Shown in pieces: positions 28,010 to 37,592 of a stretch of 64,000 bases of DNA. The stretch's first letter is position 1; each line of letters begins with the position of its first letter. The notes beneath the pieces were generated by a model, which did not search any database, was not told where the DNA came from, and saw only the letters and a program-made list of their open reading frames with translations. Made by a program: the position numbers and the translations under genes. The stretch lies in the NCBI GenBank assembly GCA_020425085.1, contig JAGQRW010000017.1, forward strand, positions 62,001-126,000, given 5' to 3'. The stretch comes from Paracoccaceae bacterium. GTDB lineage: Bacteria; Pseudomonadota; Alphaproteobacteria; Rhodobacterales; Rhodobacteraceae.

Positions 28010-29018
28010 CAGATTGGCCGATTACGCGGCGTTTCTTACGGCGGCCGGCTGGGACGGGGCAAGGCGGCAGCCACTGGCGGGCGACGCTTCGGCCCGACGA
28101 TATGATCGCGTGACCAAGGCTGAGGGCAGCCAGCGCGCGGTATTGATGGACGCGCCGGTCGGAACCGGCGAGGAAATCCAACCTTTCCTCGGCATCGCTC
28201 GGTTTCTGCGTGACTGCGGTTTCAGCGCGCCCAGAATTTATCATGAGGATGAGGATACCGGTTTGATCCTGATGGAAGACCTTGGCGATGATCTTTATGC
28301 CCGACTATGTAGCCGCGATCCAGCCTCTGAAACCTTGATCTACGGTGCCGCGGTTGATCTGCTGGCGTCATTACACCGGTTCCAGCCACCCGCCGGTTTG
28401 CCGCCCTATTCAGCCGCAGTCTATGCAGATGAGGCGAAGCTGATGGTCGATTGGTACCATCCAGCCGCCACAGGTAAGAAGCTAAGTCCGAAACATCAGG
28501 CGGAATACCTGAAGCTGGTCAGTTCGACCACTACCCGCTTTGCGCCGGATCGAAGCGTCTGTGTTTTGCGCGATTATCACGCCGAAAACCTGCTTTGGCT
28601 AGAGGACCGATGCGGCCTTGCGCGGGTCGGACTGCTGGACTTTCAGGACGCGCTGCTTGGCCATCCGGCCTATGATCTGGTTTCGCTGCTTGAAGATGCG
28701 CGGCGTGACACCAGCCCGGAACTCAGACAGATGATGCAGGACAGATATATCAGGCTTAGTCAAGTTGACCGAAAGGAATTTCTTGCCGCCTATGCCGCAC
28801 TTGGCGCACAGCGGAATTTGAAGATCATCGGCATTTTCACCCGGCTTTGTCAGCGCGATGGCAAGGCGCAATATCTGGACATGATTCCAAGAGTCTGGGC
28901 GCATCTGGCAAATGACCTCAGGCACCCTTGCCTCGCTGAACTAAGTTTATTTGTTTCACTGCACTTTCAGGTACCAACTCCGGCAATACTTGCCCGTATC
29001 CGGCAGGGCCGGGCATGA
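27999..29018 (+). CDS. amgK: Anomeric sugar kinase AmgK-like phosphotransferase
   Basis: The 339-residue protein is of the aminoglycoside phosphotransferase/choline kinase fold, with GDASARRYDRV (nucleotide loop), the catalytic LRDYHAENLLWL and metal-binding LLDFQDALLGHPAYDLVSLLED. With the MurU-like uridylyltransferase encoded next (ATGA overlap), it fits AmgK, which phosphorylates N-acetylmuramate (and GlcNAc) at C1 in cell-wall recycling. ATG 27999 is chosen over a TTG two codons earlier. The substrate is inferred from the pairing with MurU. Confidence 0.82.
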   Translation: MSADRLADYAAFLTAAGWDGARRQPLAGDASARRYDRVTKAEGSQRAVLMDAPVGTGEEIQPFLGIARFLRDCGFSAPRIYHEDEDTGLILMEDLGDDLYARLCSRDPASETLIYGAAVDLLASLHRFQPPAGLPPYSAAVYADEAKLMVDWYHPAATGKKLSPKHQAEYLKLVSSTTTRFAPDRSVCVLRDYHAENLLWLEDRCGLARVGLLDFQDALLGHPAYDLVSLLEDARRDTSPELRQMMQDRYIRLSQVDRKEFLAAYAALGAQRNLKIIGIFTRLCQRDGKAQYLDMIPRVWAHLANDLRHPCLAELSLFVSLHFQVPTPAILARIRQGRA

Positions 29019-29722
29019 AGCCCGACTGCGTCATGATATTTGCCGCCGGGCGCGGAACCAGGATGCGTCACCTGACACGGGAGCTGCCGAAACCTCTGTT
29101 GCCGGTTGCCGGAAAGCCATTGATTGATCACGCTTTGACGCTGGTGGATATGGCTGGCGTCACGCGAAAGGTCGTGAATGTGAACTACTTTGCGGAAAAA
29201 CTGCGAACGCATCTGAGAAATCGTCAGGATGTGGAAATTTCCGCCGAGACTCCCGATGCACTGGAAACCGGTGGCGGGCTGAAACGCGCGTTGCCGTTGC
29301 TGGGTGATGAGCCGGTTTTCACCCTCAACCCCGACGCTATCTGGACCGGCCCGAACCCTCTGACACAACTGGCAGGTAACTGGCACCCCGGCAAGATGGC
29401 AGCGTTGCTGTTGCTGGTGCCGCTGACAAAGGCAAGTGGGCACGCTGGACAGGGTGATTTTTCGCTTGCACCCGATGGCCGGATCAGCCGCCATATCGCC
29501 GAAGGCCAGCATCCCTATGTCAATACCGGGGCCGAGATCATTGATACCGGCGGGATCGCTGCAATAGCCGAAAATTGCTTTTCCCTAAATCTCGTCTGGG
29601 ACCGGATGATCGCCGAAGGGCGGTTGTTCGGCTGTGTACATCAGGGTGGTTGGGCCGATGTCGGCACCCCGGAAGGGATCATCACCGCCGAAAAAATGCT
29701 GGCCGAGATACGCGATGTTTGA
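29015..29722 (+). CDS. murU: Nucleotidyltransferase MurU-like (N-acetylmuramate-1-phosphate uridylyltransferase)
   Basis: A 235-residue sugar nucleotidyltransferase with the signature FAAGRGTRMRHLTRELPKPLLPVAGKPLIDHAL, ETGGGLKRALPLLGDEPVFTLNPD and GGWADVGTPEGI. It follows the AmgK-like kinase with a 4-base overlap. The pair converts recycled MurNAc to UDP-MurNAc, bypassing de novo synthesis and fosfomycin-sensitive MurA. A generic mannose-1-phosphate guanylyltransferase is the alternative. Confidence 0.82.
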   Translation: MKPDCVMIFAAGRGTRMRHLTRELPKPLLPVAGKPLIDHALTLVDMAGVTRKVVNVNYFAEKLRTHLRNRQDVEISAETPDALETGGGLKRALPLLGDEPVFTLNPDAIWTGPNPLTQLAGNWHPGKMAALLLLVPLTKASGHAGQGDFSLAPDGRISRHIAEGQHPYVNTGAEIIDTGGIAAIAENCFSLNLVWDRMIAEGRLFGCVHQGGWADVGTPEGIITAEKMLAEIRDV

Positions 29723-32657
29723 TCCTGGCCCCGGACCCAGATGTTTCGCCCTGCCGCCTGGATGTGATTTTTCACAGGAGTTGCTGACGGGATTGCGCCT
29801 TCGACTGCGCGGTCAGACACCCGAGGCAATGGCTGAGATAGAAATCTATGTGAATACACAAAGAACCCGGCGCCGGCTGATGGATCTGTTGCTTCAGGGA
29901 CCAGCGGGTTTTCTGCCACGGATTCGGGCGATTACCGATCTTGCCCATGATCCGGCAATCGGCGGATCCATTCCGGCGGCAATTTCACCCCTGCGTCGGC
30001 GGCTTGAACTAAGTCAGGCGGTTTCGGCGCTGTTGGATGCCGAACCCGACCTGGCACCTCGCAGCGCCTTGTTCGATCTTGCGGATTCGCTGGCCAATCT
30101 GATGGACGAAATGCATGGCGAAGGGGTCGATACCGACGCCTTTCGCAATATCTCGGTCGAAAATCATTCGGCACATTGGGCGCGGAGTCTCAGGTTTCTG
30201 AATATTCTTGCGCCCTATTTTCGCCAGTCGACCGAACCGGATATCGAAACGCGGCAACGCATGGTGGTGGAATACCTGGCCGAACAATGGCGTAAATCGC
30301 CACCCGCGCATCCGATAATTGTCGCAGGCTCGACCGGTTCAAGGCGAACGACCGCCCTGTTCATGCGCGCGGTTGCTGATCTGCCACAGGGGGCCGTGGT
30401 GCTGCCGGGGCTTGATCCCGAATTGCCAAACGACGTCGCAGCAATGCTGGACGAGGCCGAAGCGGCCGGCGACCATCCTCAGGCCTGTCTGATCCGGTTC
30501 GTTCGCTCGCTTGGCCTCTGGCCGAGTGATATCAAACAATGGACCGGCAGCCAACCGCCAAACCCGGCGCGAAACCGGCTGGTGTCGCTGGCGCTCAGGC
30601 CGGCGCCGATCACCGATAGCTGGCTGACCGAAGGACCGGCCCTGACCGATATCGAAAACGCCATCGCCCGAGTGACACTGATCGAGGCACCAAGCCAGCG
30701 TGACGAGGCGGTGGCAATCGCCCTGCGCCTGCGCGCCGCCGCCGAGGCGGGACAAAAGGCGACGCTGATTTCACCCGACCGGCAGTTGACCCGGCAGGTA
30801 ACGGCGGCGCTGGGCCATTGGAACATCACGCCTGACGACAGCGCCGGGCAGCCCTTGCCCCTAACGCCGCCGGGGGTGTTCTTGCGCATTGTCGCCGATG
30901 CTCTGGGCCGCAAACTGGATACCGAAACCCTGTTGATCCTGCTGAAACACCCGCTGACCAATTCAGCCGGCCCGGATAGAAACCGCCACCTTCTGCGGAG
31001 CCGCGATCTGGAACTTGCGGAAATTCGCGGCAAGTCACCGTTTGTTGATTTCCGCCGCTATGCCGCATGGGCTGCACGCCGCGAGCAGGATCAGGATGCT
31101 GTCGGCTGGATCGCCTGGCTTGACCGGCTGTTCGACGGGAATGAAAACACCGACGTTAAACCACTGGCCGAACATGTTGCGCGCCATCGCCGGTTGGCTG
31201 AGAATCTGGCACAAGGTCCGGAAGCGACCGGCGAATGCCCGCTATGGCTGAAAGAGGCGGGTACCGAGGCGGCGCGCATCTTTGCCGATCTGGAAAACAA
31301 TGCAGACGCAGGCGGCACCTTATCGACCAGCGACTATGCGGCGCTTTTTCGTTCGGTCCTGACCTCGGGTAATGTCCGTGAAAGCCTGATCGTGCATCCG
31401 GATATCACCATTCTGGGAACCCTCGAAGCGCGGGTTCAGTCCGCTGATCTGGTGATCCTCGGCGGCCTGAACGATGGTATCTGGCCGGCACTGCCAGCGC
31501 CTGATCCCTGGTTGAACCGCAGCATGCGGCGCGATGCAGGCTTGCTGCTGCCGGAACGGCGGATCGGACTTGCGGCACATGATTTCCAACAGGCGATTGC
31601 CGCGGGCGAGGTGGTGCTGACCCGCTCGCTCCGCGATGCCGATGCACCAACGGTTGCATCGCGCTGGCTGATCCGTCTCAACAATCTGCTGGAAGGGCTG
31701 GGTGTAAACGGCAAGCAGGCGCATGCCGCGATGCTGGCGCGCGGGCAGAACTGGCTCGATATGGTCGCCACATTTGAAACGCCGGATTTTTGTATTCCGC
31801 CCGCAGCCCGGCCTTCACCCCGCCCCCCGGTTTCGGTCAGGCCGAGCCAGTTGTCGGTAACCCAGATCAAGACGCTGATCCGCGACCCCTATGCAATTTA
31901 TGCAAAGAAGATTTTGCGGCTTTACAAGCTGGACCCGATCCGCCGGGAACCCGATGCAATGCTGCGCGGTCAAGCACTGCACAAGGTACTTGAGGTTTTT
32001 GTAAAAGACCTTCCCGATCCGATACCCGGCGATGCTGAGGCGCGGCTGCTGACAATCGCCGCGCAGGTATTTTCGCGCGACGTTCCTTGGCCTGCGACCA
32101 GACGGTTGTGGCTGGCACGGCTTGGCAGGGTGGCCGATTGGTTCATCAATTCCGAAAGGGATCGACGAACAAGAGGTATGCCACTGGCCTATGAATGCAA
32201 GGGAATGCTGGGGATGGATGAACCGGTCTTTCAGCTGACCGGCACCGCCGACCGGATCGACCGGCTTATCGATGGCAGCGTGGTGATTTATGACTACAAG
32301 ACCGGTGCAATCCCGACCAATCCGCAGATCCGGTATTTCGACAAACAGATGCCGCTGGAGGCGATGATGGCAGAACAGGGTGCGTTTGGCGATCTTGGCC
32401 CGCTTACGGTCAGCGGGCTTGAATATATCGGTCTTGGCAGCAGCCCCCGGATCGCCGCCGTTGATATGGATGATCAGTTGGTTGAACAGACCTGGCAGGA
32501 ATTACGGCTGTTGATACGCGCATATGAGGACAAGAACCTTGGCTACACCGCACGGGCGCGCATGGAACGGCAGAAAGACGTTTCAGACTACGACCATCTT
32601 TCGCGCCATGACGAATGGCAAGCCAACGATGCCCCCAGCCCCGAGGATGTTCCATGA
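29715..32657 (+). CDS. addB: Double-strand break repair protein AddB
   Basis: The 980-residue protein is an alphaproteobacterial AddB. It has an inactivated helicase-like body (LVILGGLNDGIWPALPAPDPWLNRSMRRDAGL is the conserved motif near the middle) and a C-terminal PD-(D/E)XK nuclease with SVTQIKTLIRDPYAIYAKKILRL and VVIYDYKTGAIPTNPQIRYFDKQMPLEAMM. No iron-sulfur cysteine set like that of Bacillus AddB stands out. ATG 29715 overlaps the murU stop; the stop overlaps addA. AddAB processes DNA ends for RecA-dependent repair. Confidence 0.93.
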   Translation: MFDPGPGPRCFALPPGCDFSQELLTGLRLRLRGQTPEAMAEIEIYVNTQRTRRRLMDLLLQGPAGFLPRIRAITDLAHDPAIGGSIPAAISPLRRRLELSQAVSALLDAEPDLAPRSALFDLADSLANLMDEMHGEGVDTDAFRNISVENHSAHWARSLRFLNILAPYFRQSTEPDIETRQRMVVEYLAEQWRKSPPAHPIIVAGSTGSRRTTALFMRAVADLPQGAVVLPGLDPELPNDVAAMLDEAEAAGDHPQACLIRFVRSLGLWPSDIKQWTGSQPPNPARNRLVSLALRPAPITDSWLTEGPALTDIENAIARVTLIEAPSQRDEAVAIALRLRAAAEAGQKATLISPDRQLTRQVTAALGHWNITPDDSAGQPLPLTPPGVFLRIVADALGRKLDTETLLILLKHPLTNSAGPDRNRHLLRSRDLELAEIRGKSPFVDFRRYAAWAARREQDQDAVGWIAWLDRLFDGNENTDVKPLAEHVARHRRLAENLAQGPEATGECPLWLKEAGTEAARIFADLENNADAGGTLSTSDYAALFRSVLTSGNVRESLIVHPDITILGTLEARVQSADLVILGGLNDGIWPALPAPDPWLNRSMRRDAGLLLPERRIGLAAHDFQQAIAAGEVVLTRSLRDADAPTVASRWLIRLNNLLEGLGVNGKQAHAAMLARGQNWLDMVATFETPDFCIPPAARPSPRPPVSVRPSQLSVTQIKTLIRDPYAIYAKKILRLYKLDPIRREPDAMLRGQALHKVLEVFVKDLPDPIPGDAEARLLTIAAQVFSRDVPWPATRRLWLARLGRVADWFINSERDRRTRGMPLAYECKGMLGMDEPVFQLTGTADRIDRLIDGSVVIYDYKTGAIPTNPQIRYFDKQMPLEAMMAEQGAFGDLGPLTVSGLEYIGLGSSPRIAAVDMDDQLVEQTWQELRLLIRAYEDKNLGYTARARMERQKDVSDYDHLSRHDEWQANDAPSPEDVP

Positions 32658-35600
32658 CCGCCATCAGCGATGCGACCCTGGCCCAGATCCGGGCAGCAGA
32701 TCCCGGCAAATCCACCTGGGTTTCGGCCAATGCCGGATCGGGCAAGACCCGGGTTCTGACCGACCGGGTGGCACGACTGCTGCTGAAAGAAGTGCCACCA
32801 GAGCGGGTTCTTTGCCTGACCTATACCAAGGCGGCAGCGGCGCATATGCAGAACCAGTTGTTCAGACGGCTGGGCGAATGGTCGATGCTGGCTGACGGGG
32901 ATCTTGGCGAACGACTGACCGAACTCGGCGAGGATCAGGGCCGGATAACGCCGGAATTCCTGCGGCGGGCGCGTACATTATTTGCCAGTGCGCTGGAAAC
33001 CCCCGGCGGGCTGAAGATCCAGACCATCCATTCCTTTTGCGCCGCGCTTTTGCGCCGCTTTCCCCTGGAAGCTGGCATCTCCCCGCAGTTTCAAGAGATG
33101 GACGAACGCAGCGCAACCAGGTTGCGCGCCGATGTTCTGGAAGCAATGGCGGATGCGCGGGACAGCAGCGCCTTTGACGCCATGGCGGAATATATCTCGG
33201 ATGAGAATGTTGAAAGGTTCATTGGGGAAATCTGTGCCAAGGCGGATCATCTGGCGCGGGATATTTCACGGGCGGATATCTGGTCTGCCTTCGGTCTGAC
33301 CGACAGTTTTGATCGGGGCAGCGCATTGGCAATCGCCTTTGACGGTTCTGAGGCTCCGTTGATCGACGCCGCAATCCCGATCCTGCAACAATCCACCAAG
33401 ACCATGCAGAGCCTTGCCGACAGCCTGTCCACGCTGAACTTAGTCACGCCTGAACTTGCAGATCTTGAACAACTGTGCGGCTTGTTTCTATTGAAATCCG
33501 GCCCTGAGATGTATCAGCCAAAATTTGCCAGCCTGCCAACCAAAACCGCCGCGGCGGCAATGGGGAAACTTCTGGCGCCGTTTCAGGCATTGATGCAGCG
33601 GGTATCCGACGCAAGACTAAGTCTGCTGTCGCTGGCGGCGGCACAGAAAACCTGGGCGCTTTATCGCTTTGCTGGGGCCTTTTTGCCGCAATACGCGCGT
33701 CGCAAACAGGCGCATGGCTGGATGGATTTCGATGATCTGATCCTGAGGGCGAGGGATCTGCTGACCGATTCGACCATGGCGCAGTGGGTGCTGTTCAAGC
33801 TGGACGGTGGCATCGACCACATTCTGGTGGACGAGGCGCAGGATACCAGCCCCGAGCAATGGGCGGTGATCGCGCGTCTGGCCGAAGAATTTTCCACCGG
33901 TCAGGGTGCCCGTGACATCGAACGCACCCTGTTCGTGGTTGGCGATGAAAAGCAGTCGATCTATTCATTTCAGGGTGCCGACCCGGCCGCTTTTGGCAAG
34001 ATGCGCCGGTTTTTTGCCGACCGGCTGGAGGAATCGCAGACTCGGCTGAATAGCAGCGAATTGCTGTTTTCGTTCCGCTCGTCTTCGGCAATTCTGGCGC
34101 TGGTCGATATGGTTCTGAACAAGGACAGGGCCGAGGTCTCGGTTGAGATCGAACACAAGGCGTTTTTCGAAAACCTGCCGGGCAGGGTTGATCTCTGGCC
34201 GTTTCTGGAAAAGCCGGACAAGGACCAGCCGACACCATGGTTTGACCCGGTGGACGTACCGGCACCCAACGATCCTTCGCTGCAACTGGCCGATCGAATT
34301 GCCGAGGTTATTGAACGAATACTGGCGAAAAAGACCATTCTTCCGACGCCGAAAGGCGGCCGGCGGGTCGGCCCAGGCGATTTCTTGATATTGGTGCAGC
34401 GCCGCTCGGATCTGTTTCATGAGACGATCAAGGCGTTGAAAACCCGGAAACTGCCGGTAGCCGGTGCGGATCGTTTGAAAATCGGCGCGGAACTGGCGGT
34501 CCGGGATCTGGCTGCGCTGCTAGGTTGTGCCGCAACACCCGAAGATGATCTGTCGCTGGCTGCTGCATTGCGTTCACCGCTGTTCAATCTGTCTGAGGGC
34601 GAGCTATTTGCCCTGGCACAACCGCGAAAAAGATCGCTGTGGGAGGAATTGCGCAATCAAAGGGCGCGCCATCCCAAAGTAATTGACTGCATGAACGATA
34701 TCTTTGGCCAGGCGGATTTCCTGCGTCCCTACGAATTGCTGGAACGTATTCTGATCCGACACATGGGGCGCGAAAACCTGATCGCCAGACTTGGCGCCGA
34801 AGCCGCAGAGGGCATTGATGCGATGTTAAGTCAGGCATTGCAATACGAACAGATGGAACCGCCCAGCCTGACGGGTTTTCTTGGCTGGATGTCTACCGAC
34901 GACAGCGACATCAAACGCCAGATGGACACAAAACCGCGCGAAATTCGAGTGATGACCGTGCATGGCGCCAAGGGGCTGGAGGCGCCGATCGTGATTTTGC
35001 CAGACACCGCAGCGCGCAATCTGAACGACACCAGCCAGATCGTCGAAATCGAGGGCGGCCTGCATATATGGAAAACCCGGCGCGAGGACAGCACACCGGT
35101 GATTCAGCAGGCGACCGAAGCGCGCAATAGATTTCTGGAGGAGGAACGCACTCGCCTGCTTTATGTGGCGATGACGCGGGCTGAAAACTGGCTGATGGTT
35201 TGTGGTGCTGGCAACCGTGGCACGGACGGCGAAAGCTGGTACAACCGGATTGAAGCCGCGGTTCACGAAATCGGCGCTCAACCGGTAAGCTTCTTCGGAC
35301 AGGAAATCTTACGCCATCAGGTCATGGATTGGTCGCAGCCCGGCGAACTGCTGCCCCCGGTGCCATTGCGTGAATCTGTCAAACTCAAGGAATGGGTACG
35401 CAAACCGGCACCAGCCACGGTCGCGATGGTCAAACCGCTCAACCCTTCCGATCTTGGTGGTGCCAAGGTTGTCGGCGAAATTGGCATCGGGTCCGCCGAA
35501 AGCGAAGCCAAGCGATATGGGCGGCTTTTGCATCTGTTGCTCGAACATCTGCCGCAAATCCCGCAGAATGAACGTCAGGCAAGGGCGGCGGGAATACTGG

Positions 35601-36013
35601 CGAAAAGCGGCGAATACCCGTCATCTGACGAGATTTCGGCAGTGATGCACGAGGCCATTTCGGTTCTGGATAATCCCGAACTTGGCGCGATTTTCCGACC
35701 GGGATCTCTGGCCGAGGTTGAACTGGTTGCGACATTCGGTGATCGGCGTATTCATGGCCTTGTCGACCGGTTGGTGATCACACCCGACAGCGTTCTGGCC
35801 GTTGATTACAAATCAAACGCGGATATTCCCGACGCGCCCGCCAATGTCCCCGAGGGCATACTGCGCCAGATGGGGGCCTATGCCCATGCACTGATGGAAA
35901 TCTATCCGGAACACGATGTCAAAACCGCAATCCTTTGGACCAAGGCGCCCATGCTTATGCCTTTGCCCAACGATATGGTGACAGATGCCCTGCGAAGAGC
36001 CACCATATCTTGA
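32654..36013 (+). CDS. addA: Double-strand break repair helicase-nuclease AddA
   Basis: The 1119-residue protein is a UvrD/Rep-type helicase. Walker A is SANAGSGKTRVLTDRV near residue 25, motif II is ILVDEAQDTSPEQW, GDEKQSIYSFQGADP is present, and VMTVHGAKGLEAPIVILPD and LLYVAMTRAENWL come later. A C-terminal nuclease follows with VDRLVITPDSVLAVDYKSN. It forms the AddAB helicase-nuclease with the AddB encoded immediately upstream (4-base overlap). Confidence 0.95.
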   Translation: MTAISDATLAQIRAADPGKSTWVSANAGSGKTRVLTDRVARLLLKEVPPERVLCLTYTKAAAAHMQNQLFRRLGEWSMLADGDLGERLTELGEDQGRITPEFLRRARTLFASALETPGGLKIQTIHSFCAALLRRFPLEAGISPQFQEMDERSATRLRADVLEAMADARDSSAFDAMAEYISDENVERFIGEICAKADHLARDISRADIWSAFGLTDSFDRGSALAIAFDGSEAPLIDAAIPILQQSTKTMQSLADSLSTLNLVTPELADLEQLCGLFLLKSGPEMYQPKFASLPTKTAAAAMGKLLAPFQALMQRVSDARLSLLSLAAAQKTWALYRFAGAFLPQYARRKQAHGWMDFDDLILRARDLLTDSTMAQWVLFKLDGGIDHILVDEAQDTSPEQWAVIARLAEEFSTGQGARDIERTLFVVGDEKQSIYSFQGADPAAFGKMRRFFADRLEESQTRLNSSELLFSFRSSSAILALVDMVLNKDRAEVSVEIEHKAFFENLPGRVDLWPFLEKPDKDQPTPWFDPVDVPAPNDPSLQLADRIAEVIERILAKKTILPTPKGGRRVGPGDFLILVQRRSDLFHETIKALKTRKLPVAGADRLKIGAELAVRDLAALLGCAATPEDDLSLAAALRSPLFNLSEGELFALAQPRKRSLWEELRNQRARHPKVIDCMNDIFGQADFLRPYELLERILIRHMGRENLIARLGAEAAEGIDAMLSQALQYEQMEPPSLTGFLGWMSTDDSDIKRQMDTKPREIRVMTVHGAKGLEAPIVILPDTAARNLNDTSQIVEIEGGLHIWKTRREDSTPVIQQATEARNRFLEEERTRLLYVAMTRAENWLMVCGAGNRGTDGESWYNRIEAAVHEIGAQPVSFFGQEILRHQVMDWSQPGELLPPVPLRESVKLKEWVRKPAPATVAMVKPLNPSDLGGAKVVGEIGIGSAESEAKRYGRLLHLLLEHLPQIPQNERQARAAGILAKSGEYPSSDEISAVMHEAISVLDNPELGAIFRPGSLAEVELVATFGDRRIHGLVDRLVITPDSVLAVDYKSNADIPDAPANVPEGILRQMGAYAHALMEIYPEHDVKTAILWTKAPMLMPLPNDMVTDALRRATIS

Positions 36014-36077
36014 CGATCCGTCGGGCCTTGCCTAGGTTGCGGTCAACAAAATCCCAAACCGGTCAGGAGGCCGCGAA

Positions 36078-36398
36078 ATGGCAACAGTTAAAGTCACCGA
36101 CGCAACATTTGATCAGGAAGTCAAGGAATCCGAGATTCCGGTTGTGGTCGATTTCTGGGCGGAATGGTGCGGTCCGTGCAAGATGATCGGCCCAGCCCTG
36201 GAAGAATTGTCCGAGGAATATGCGGGCAAGATCAAGATCGCCAAGGTGAATGTCGACGACAACCCGAATTCACCAATGACGCTTGGGGTACGCGGCATTC
36301 CGGCGCTGTTCATGTTCAAGGATGGCAAGGTGGTTTCCAACAAGACCGGCGCAGCCCCGAAATCGGTACTTGAAGACTGGATCAAAAGTGCCGTCTGA
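36078..36398 (+). CDS. trxA: Thioredoxin
   Basis: The 106-residue thioredoxin has the active site WCGPC (C31, C34), the buried Asp in VVVDFWAEW and the cis-proline segment [12 protein letters not shown]. It is the general cytoplasmic disulfide reductant. A GGAGG site precedes the ATG. It follows addA by 64 bases, as in other Rhodobacterales. Confidence 0.96.
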   Translation: MATVKVTDATFDQEVKESEIPVVVDFWAEWCGPCKMIGPALEELSEEYAGKIKIAKVNVDDNPNSPMTLGVRGIPALFMFKDGKVVSNKTGAAPKSVLEDWIKSAV

Positions 36399-36415
36399 GC
36401 AGCTTGGCGCAATAT

Positions 36416-36462
36416 GAAGGGCGACTCTGGTTGCCTTTCACCGCTTTTCACTGGTTTTTTTT
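36416..36462 (+). terminator. Possible terminator after trxA
   Basis: GAAGGGCGAC (36416-36425) can pair with GTTGCCTTTC (36430-36439), with some G-T pairs, around the loop TCTG. A run of eight T lies at 36455-36462, about 15 bases after the stem, which is further than usual. The hairpin or the T-run may belong to a larger structure. Confidence 0.4.
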
Positions 36463-36510
36463 GGCAAGCGTGGTTCTTGGGTTAACAAAAACGTTGCGTC
36501 CACAATAATA

Positions 36511-37008
36511 ATGGCGGAAACTCCCTGCGAAATGAATGAAGACAAACGAGAACCCGATACCGCACTTGGCCTGCTGTTCACCCCGCCAGTGGTGACGCTT
36601 GCATCGCGCTTGGCGATGGTGACACAGAAAAAGGTTCTGGCACCGCATAACCTCAAGATGATGGAGTGGCGGGCAATCTACCATCTCGTTCAAAGCCACG
36701 ATCTGCATTTGCGCGAATTGGCACGTCGGGTTTCCACCGATGCCTCGCATGCCAGCCGGGTGGTTGCCAATCTTGAGGAACGCGGACTGGTTCAACGCTT
36801 TGACGACACCGAAGATGCCAGGCGCACCAGATTCAGCGTTACCGAAGAGGGGCGTGCGTTATTCGACAAGATCTGGCCGCTGGCAAATGCCATCAGTGAC
36901 GAGTTCAACGCGCTGTTCACAGTCGCCGAACGCCGCCGGTTCGAAGCGATGCTGATCAAGGCAACCAATCATGCCAATCAACTGTTGGGTTGGCAGGATC
37001 ACGACTGA
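36511..37008 (+). CDS. MarR family transcriptional regulator
   Basis: A 165-residue winged-helix regulator with LRELARRVSTDASHASRVVANLEERGLVQRFDDTEDARRTRFSVTEEGRALFDKI. The start is either ATG 36511 or ATG 36532 (MNEDKREPDTALG); neither has a strong ribosome site. Target and ligand are unknown. It lies about 1 kb before the phenylglyoxylate oxidoreductase operon. MarR proteins often control aromatic catabolism, but the 6-site palindrome described below is not found upstream of it. Confidence 0.85.
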   Translation: MAETPCEMNEDKREPDTALGLLFTPPVVTLASRLAMVTQKKVLAPHNLKMMEWRAIYHLVQSHDLHLRELARRVSTDASHASRVVANLEERGLVQRFDDTEDARRTRFSVTEEGRALFDKIWPLANAISDEFNALFTVAERRRFEAMLIKATNHANQLLGWQDHD

Positions 37009-37043
37009 TCCCGGTCTTGAACGATCAGGTCAGTGGTGGCCGC

Positions 37044-37355
37044 CTATTTGTTGCGACTGATCCAGCCCGACATCAGCCCGGCATCGTGAAAACACTCGGC
37101 AGGCACCTGCAAGCGCTTGCGTCTTGCAATCTTTTCCGCAAATCCAACCTGGCGCGAGGTTGCAGTACCGCCCGAACGCGCGGTAACAGCGGCTTTGCGA
37201 TAGGCATCTTGATGCGCACCGATCCAGTTGGACAAGGCGCGGCGGTCGCTGATATCGCTGGCCGGGATCTGCTCATGCAGACGGCGGGATATGGCGCGGG
37301 CATAGTCCACCTGTGCCGGGGTCGGACCGGAAATAAAGGATTGTTCTGTGTTCAT
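37044..37355 (-). CDS. Small protein made of two copies of a topoisomerase-tail-like motif
   Basis: A 103-residue basic protein. Residues 11-48 (PTPAQVDYARAISRRLHEQIPASDISDRRALSNWIGAH) and 64-101 (ATSRQVGFAEKIARRKRLQVPAECFHDAGLMSGWISRN) share the pattern PT-x2-Q-x2-(F/Y)A-x2-IA-x6-(I/V)P-x4-D-x3-(L/M)S-x-WI. Motifs of this kind occur at the C termini of some topoisomerases and plasmid DNA-processing proteins, so DNA binding is an inference. GGAGG precedes ATG 37355. It is convergent with the MarR gene. No function is known. Confidence 0.65.
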   Translation of the reverse strand: MNTEQSFISGPTPAQVDYARAISRRLHEQIPASDISDRRALSNWIGAHQDAYRKAAVTARSGGTATSRQVGFAEKIARRKRLQVPAECFHDAGLMSGWISRNK

Positions 37356-37491
37356 GGCAACCTCCGTCGCAGTAACGAGAGCTGTGAACAAACATAGAAC
37401 ATGCGCGCAGGTTTGTCCAGATCCGCACCGCTCACATCTGTGTCATCATTGCGGACCCGGATATGGTGAAACGCATGGGCTTGCTAAAAGG

Positions 37492-37511
37492 ATAAAATAG
37501 TACCAGAATGC
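37492..37511 (+). promoter_or_regulatory. Putative operator 1 of the aromatic regulon (before the padE operon)
   Basis: ATAAA-ATA-GTAC-CAG-AATGC fits the right half and centre of the shared palindrome GTATA-N3-GTAC-N3-TATAC; the left half is degenerate. It lies 82 bases before the ATG of the 2-oxoacid oxidoreductase gamma gene. TTGCTA about 10 bases upstream may serve as a -35 element. Confidence 0.5.
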
Positions 37512-37592
37512 GTCTATCAAAGATTCCCAGCCATTCGACCCTGCGTCGACGTTGGGCCAAACCAGCTGTTGCCAGAGGTCGAGGTTAACCAC

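Noticed and set aside
14160-33630. Recurrent ACTAAGT/ACTTAGT heptamer (for example near 14168, 15808, 27063, 28940, 30004, 33437, 33616)
   Set aside because: About eight copies against roughly four expected by a hand estimate, mostly as Leu-Ser codons inside genes; too weak to call a signal without a genome-wide count.
36511-37008. MarR regulator as the controller of the six palindromes
   Set aside because: No copy of the palindrome lies at its own promoter and it is separated from the pad operon by another gene; the Rrf2 protein is the better candidate, though MarR is not excluded.
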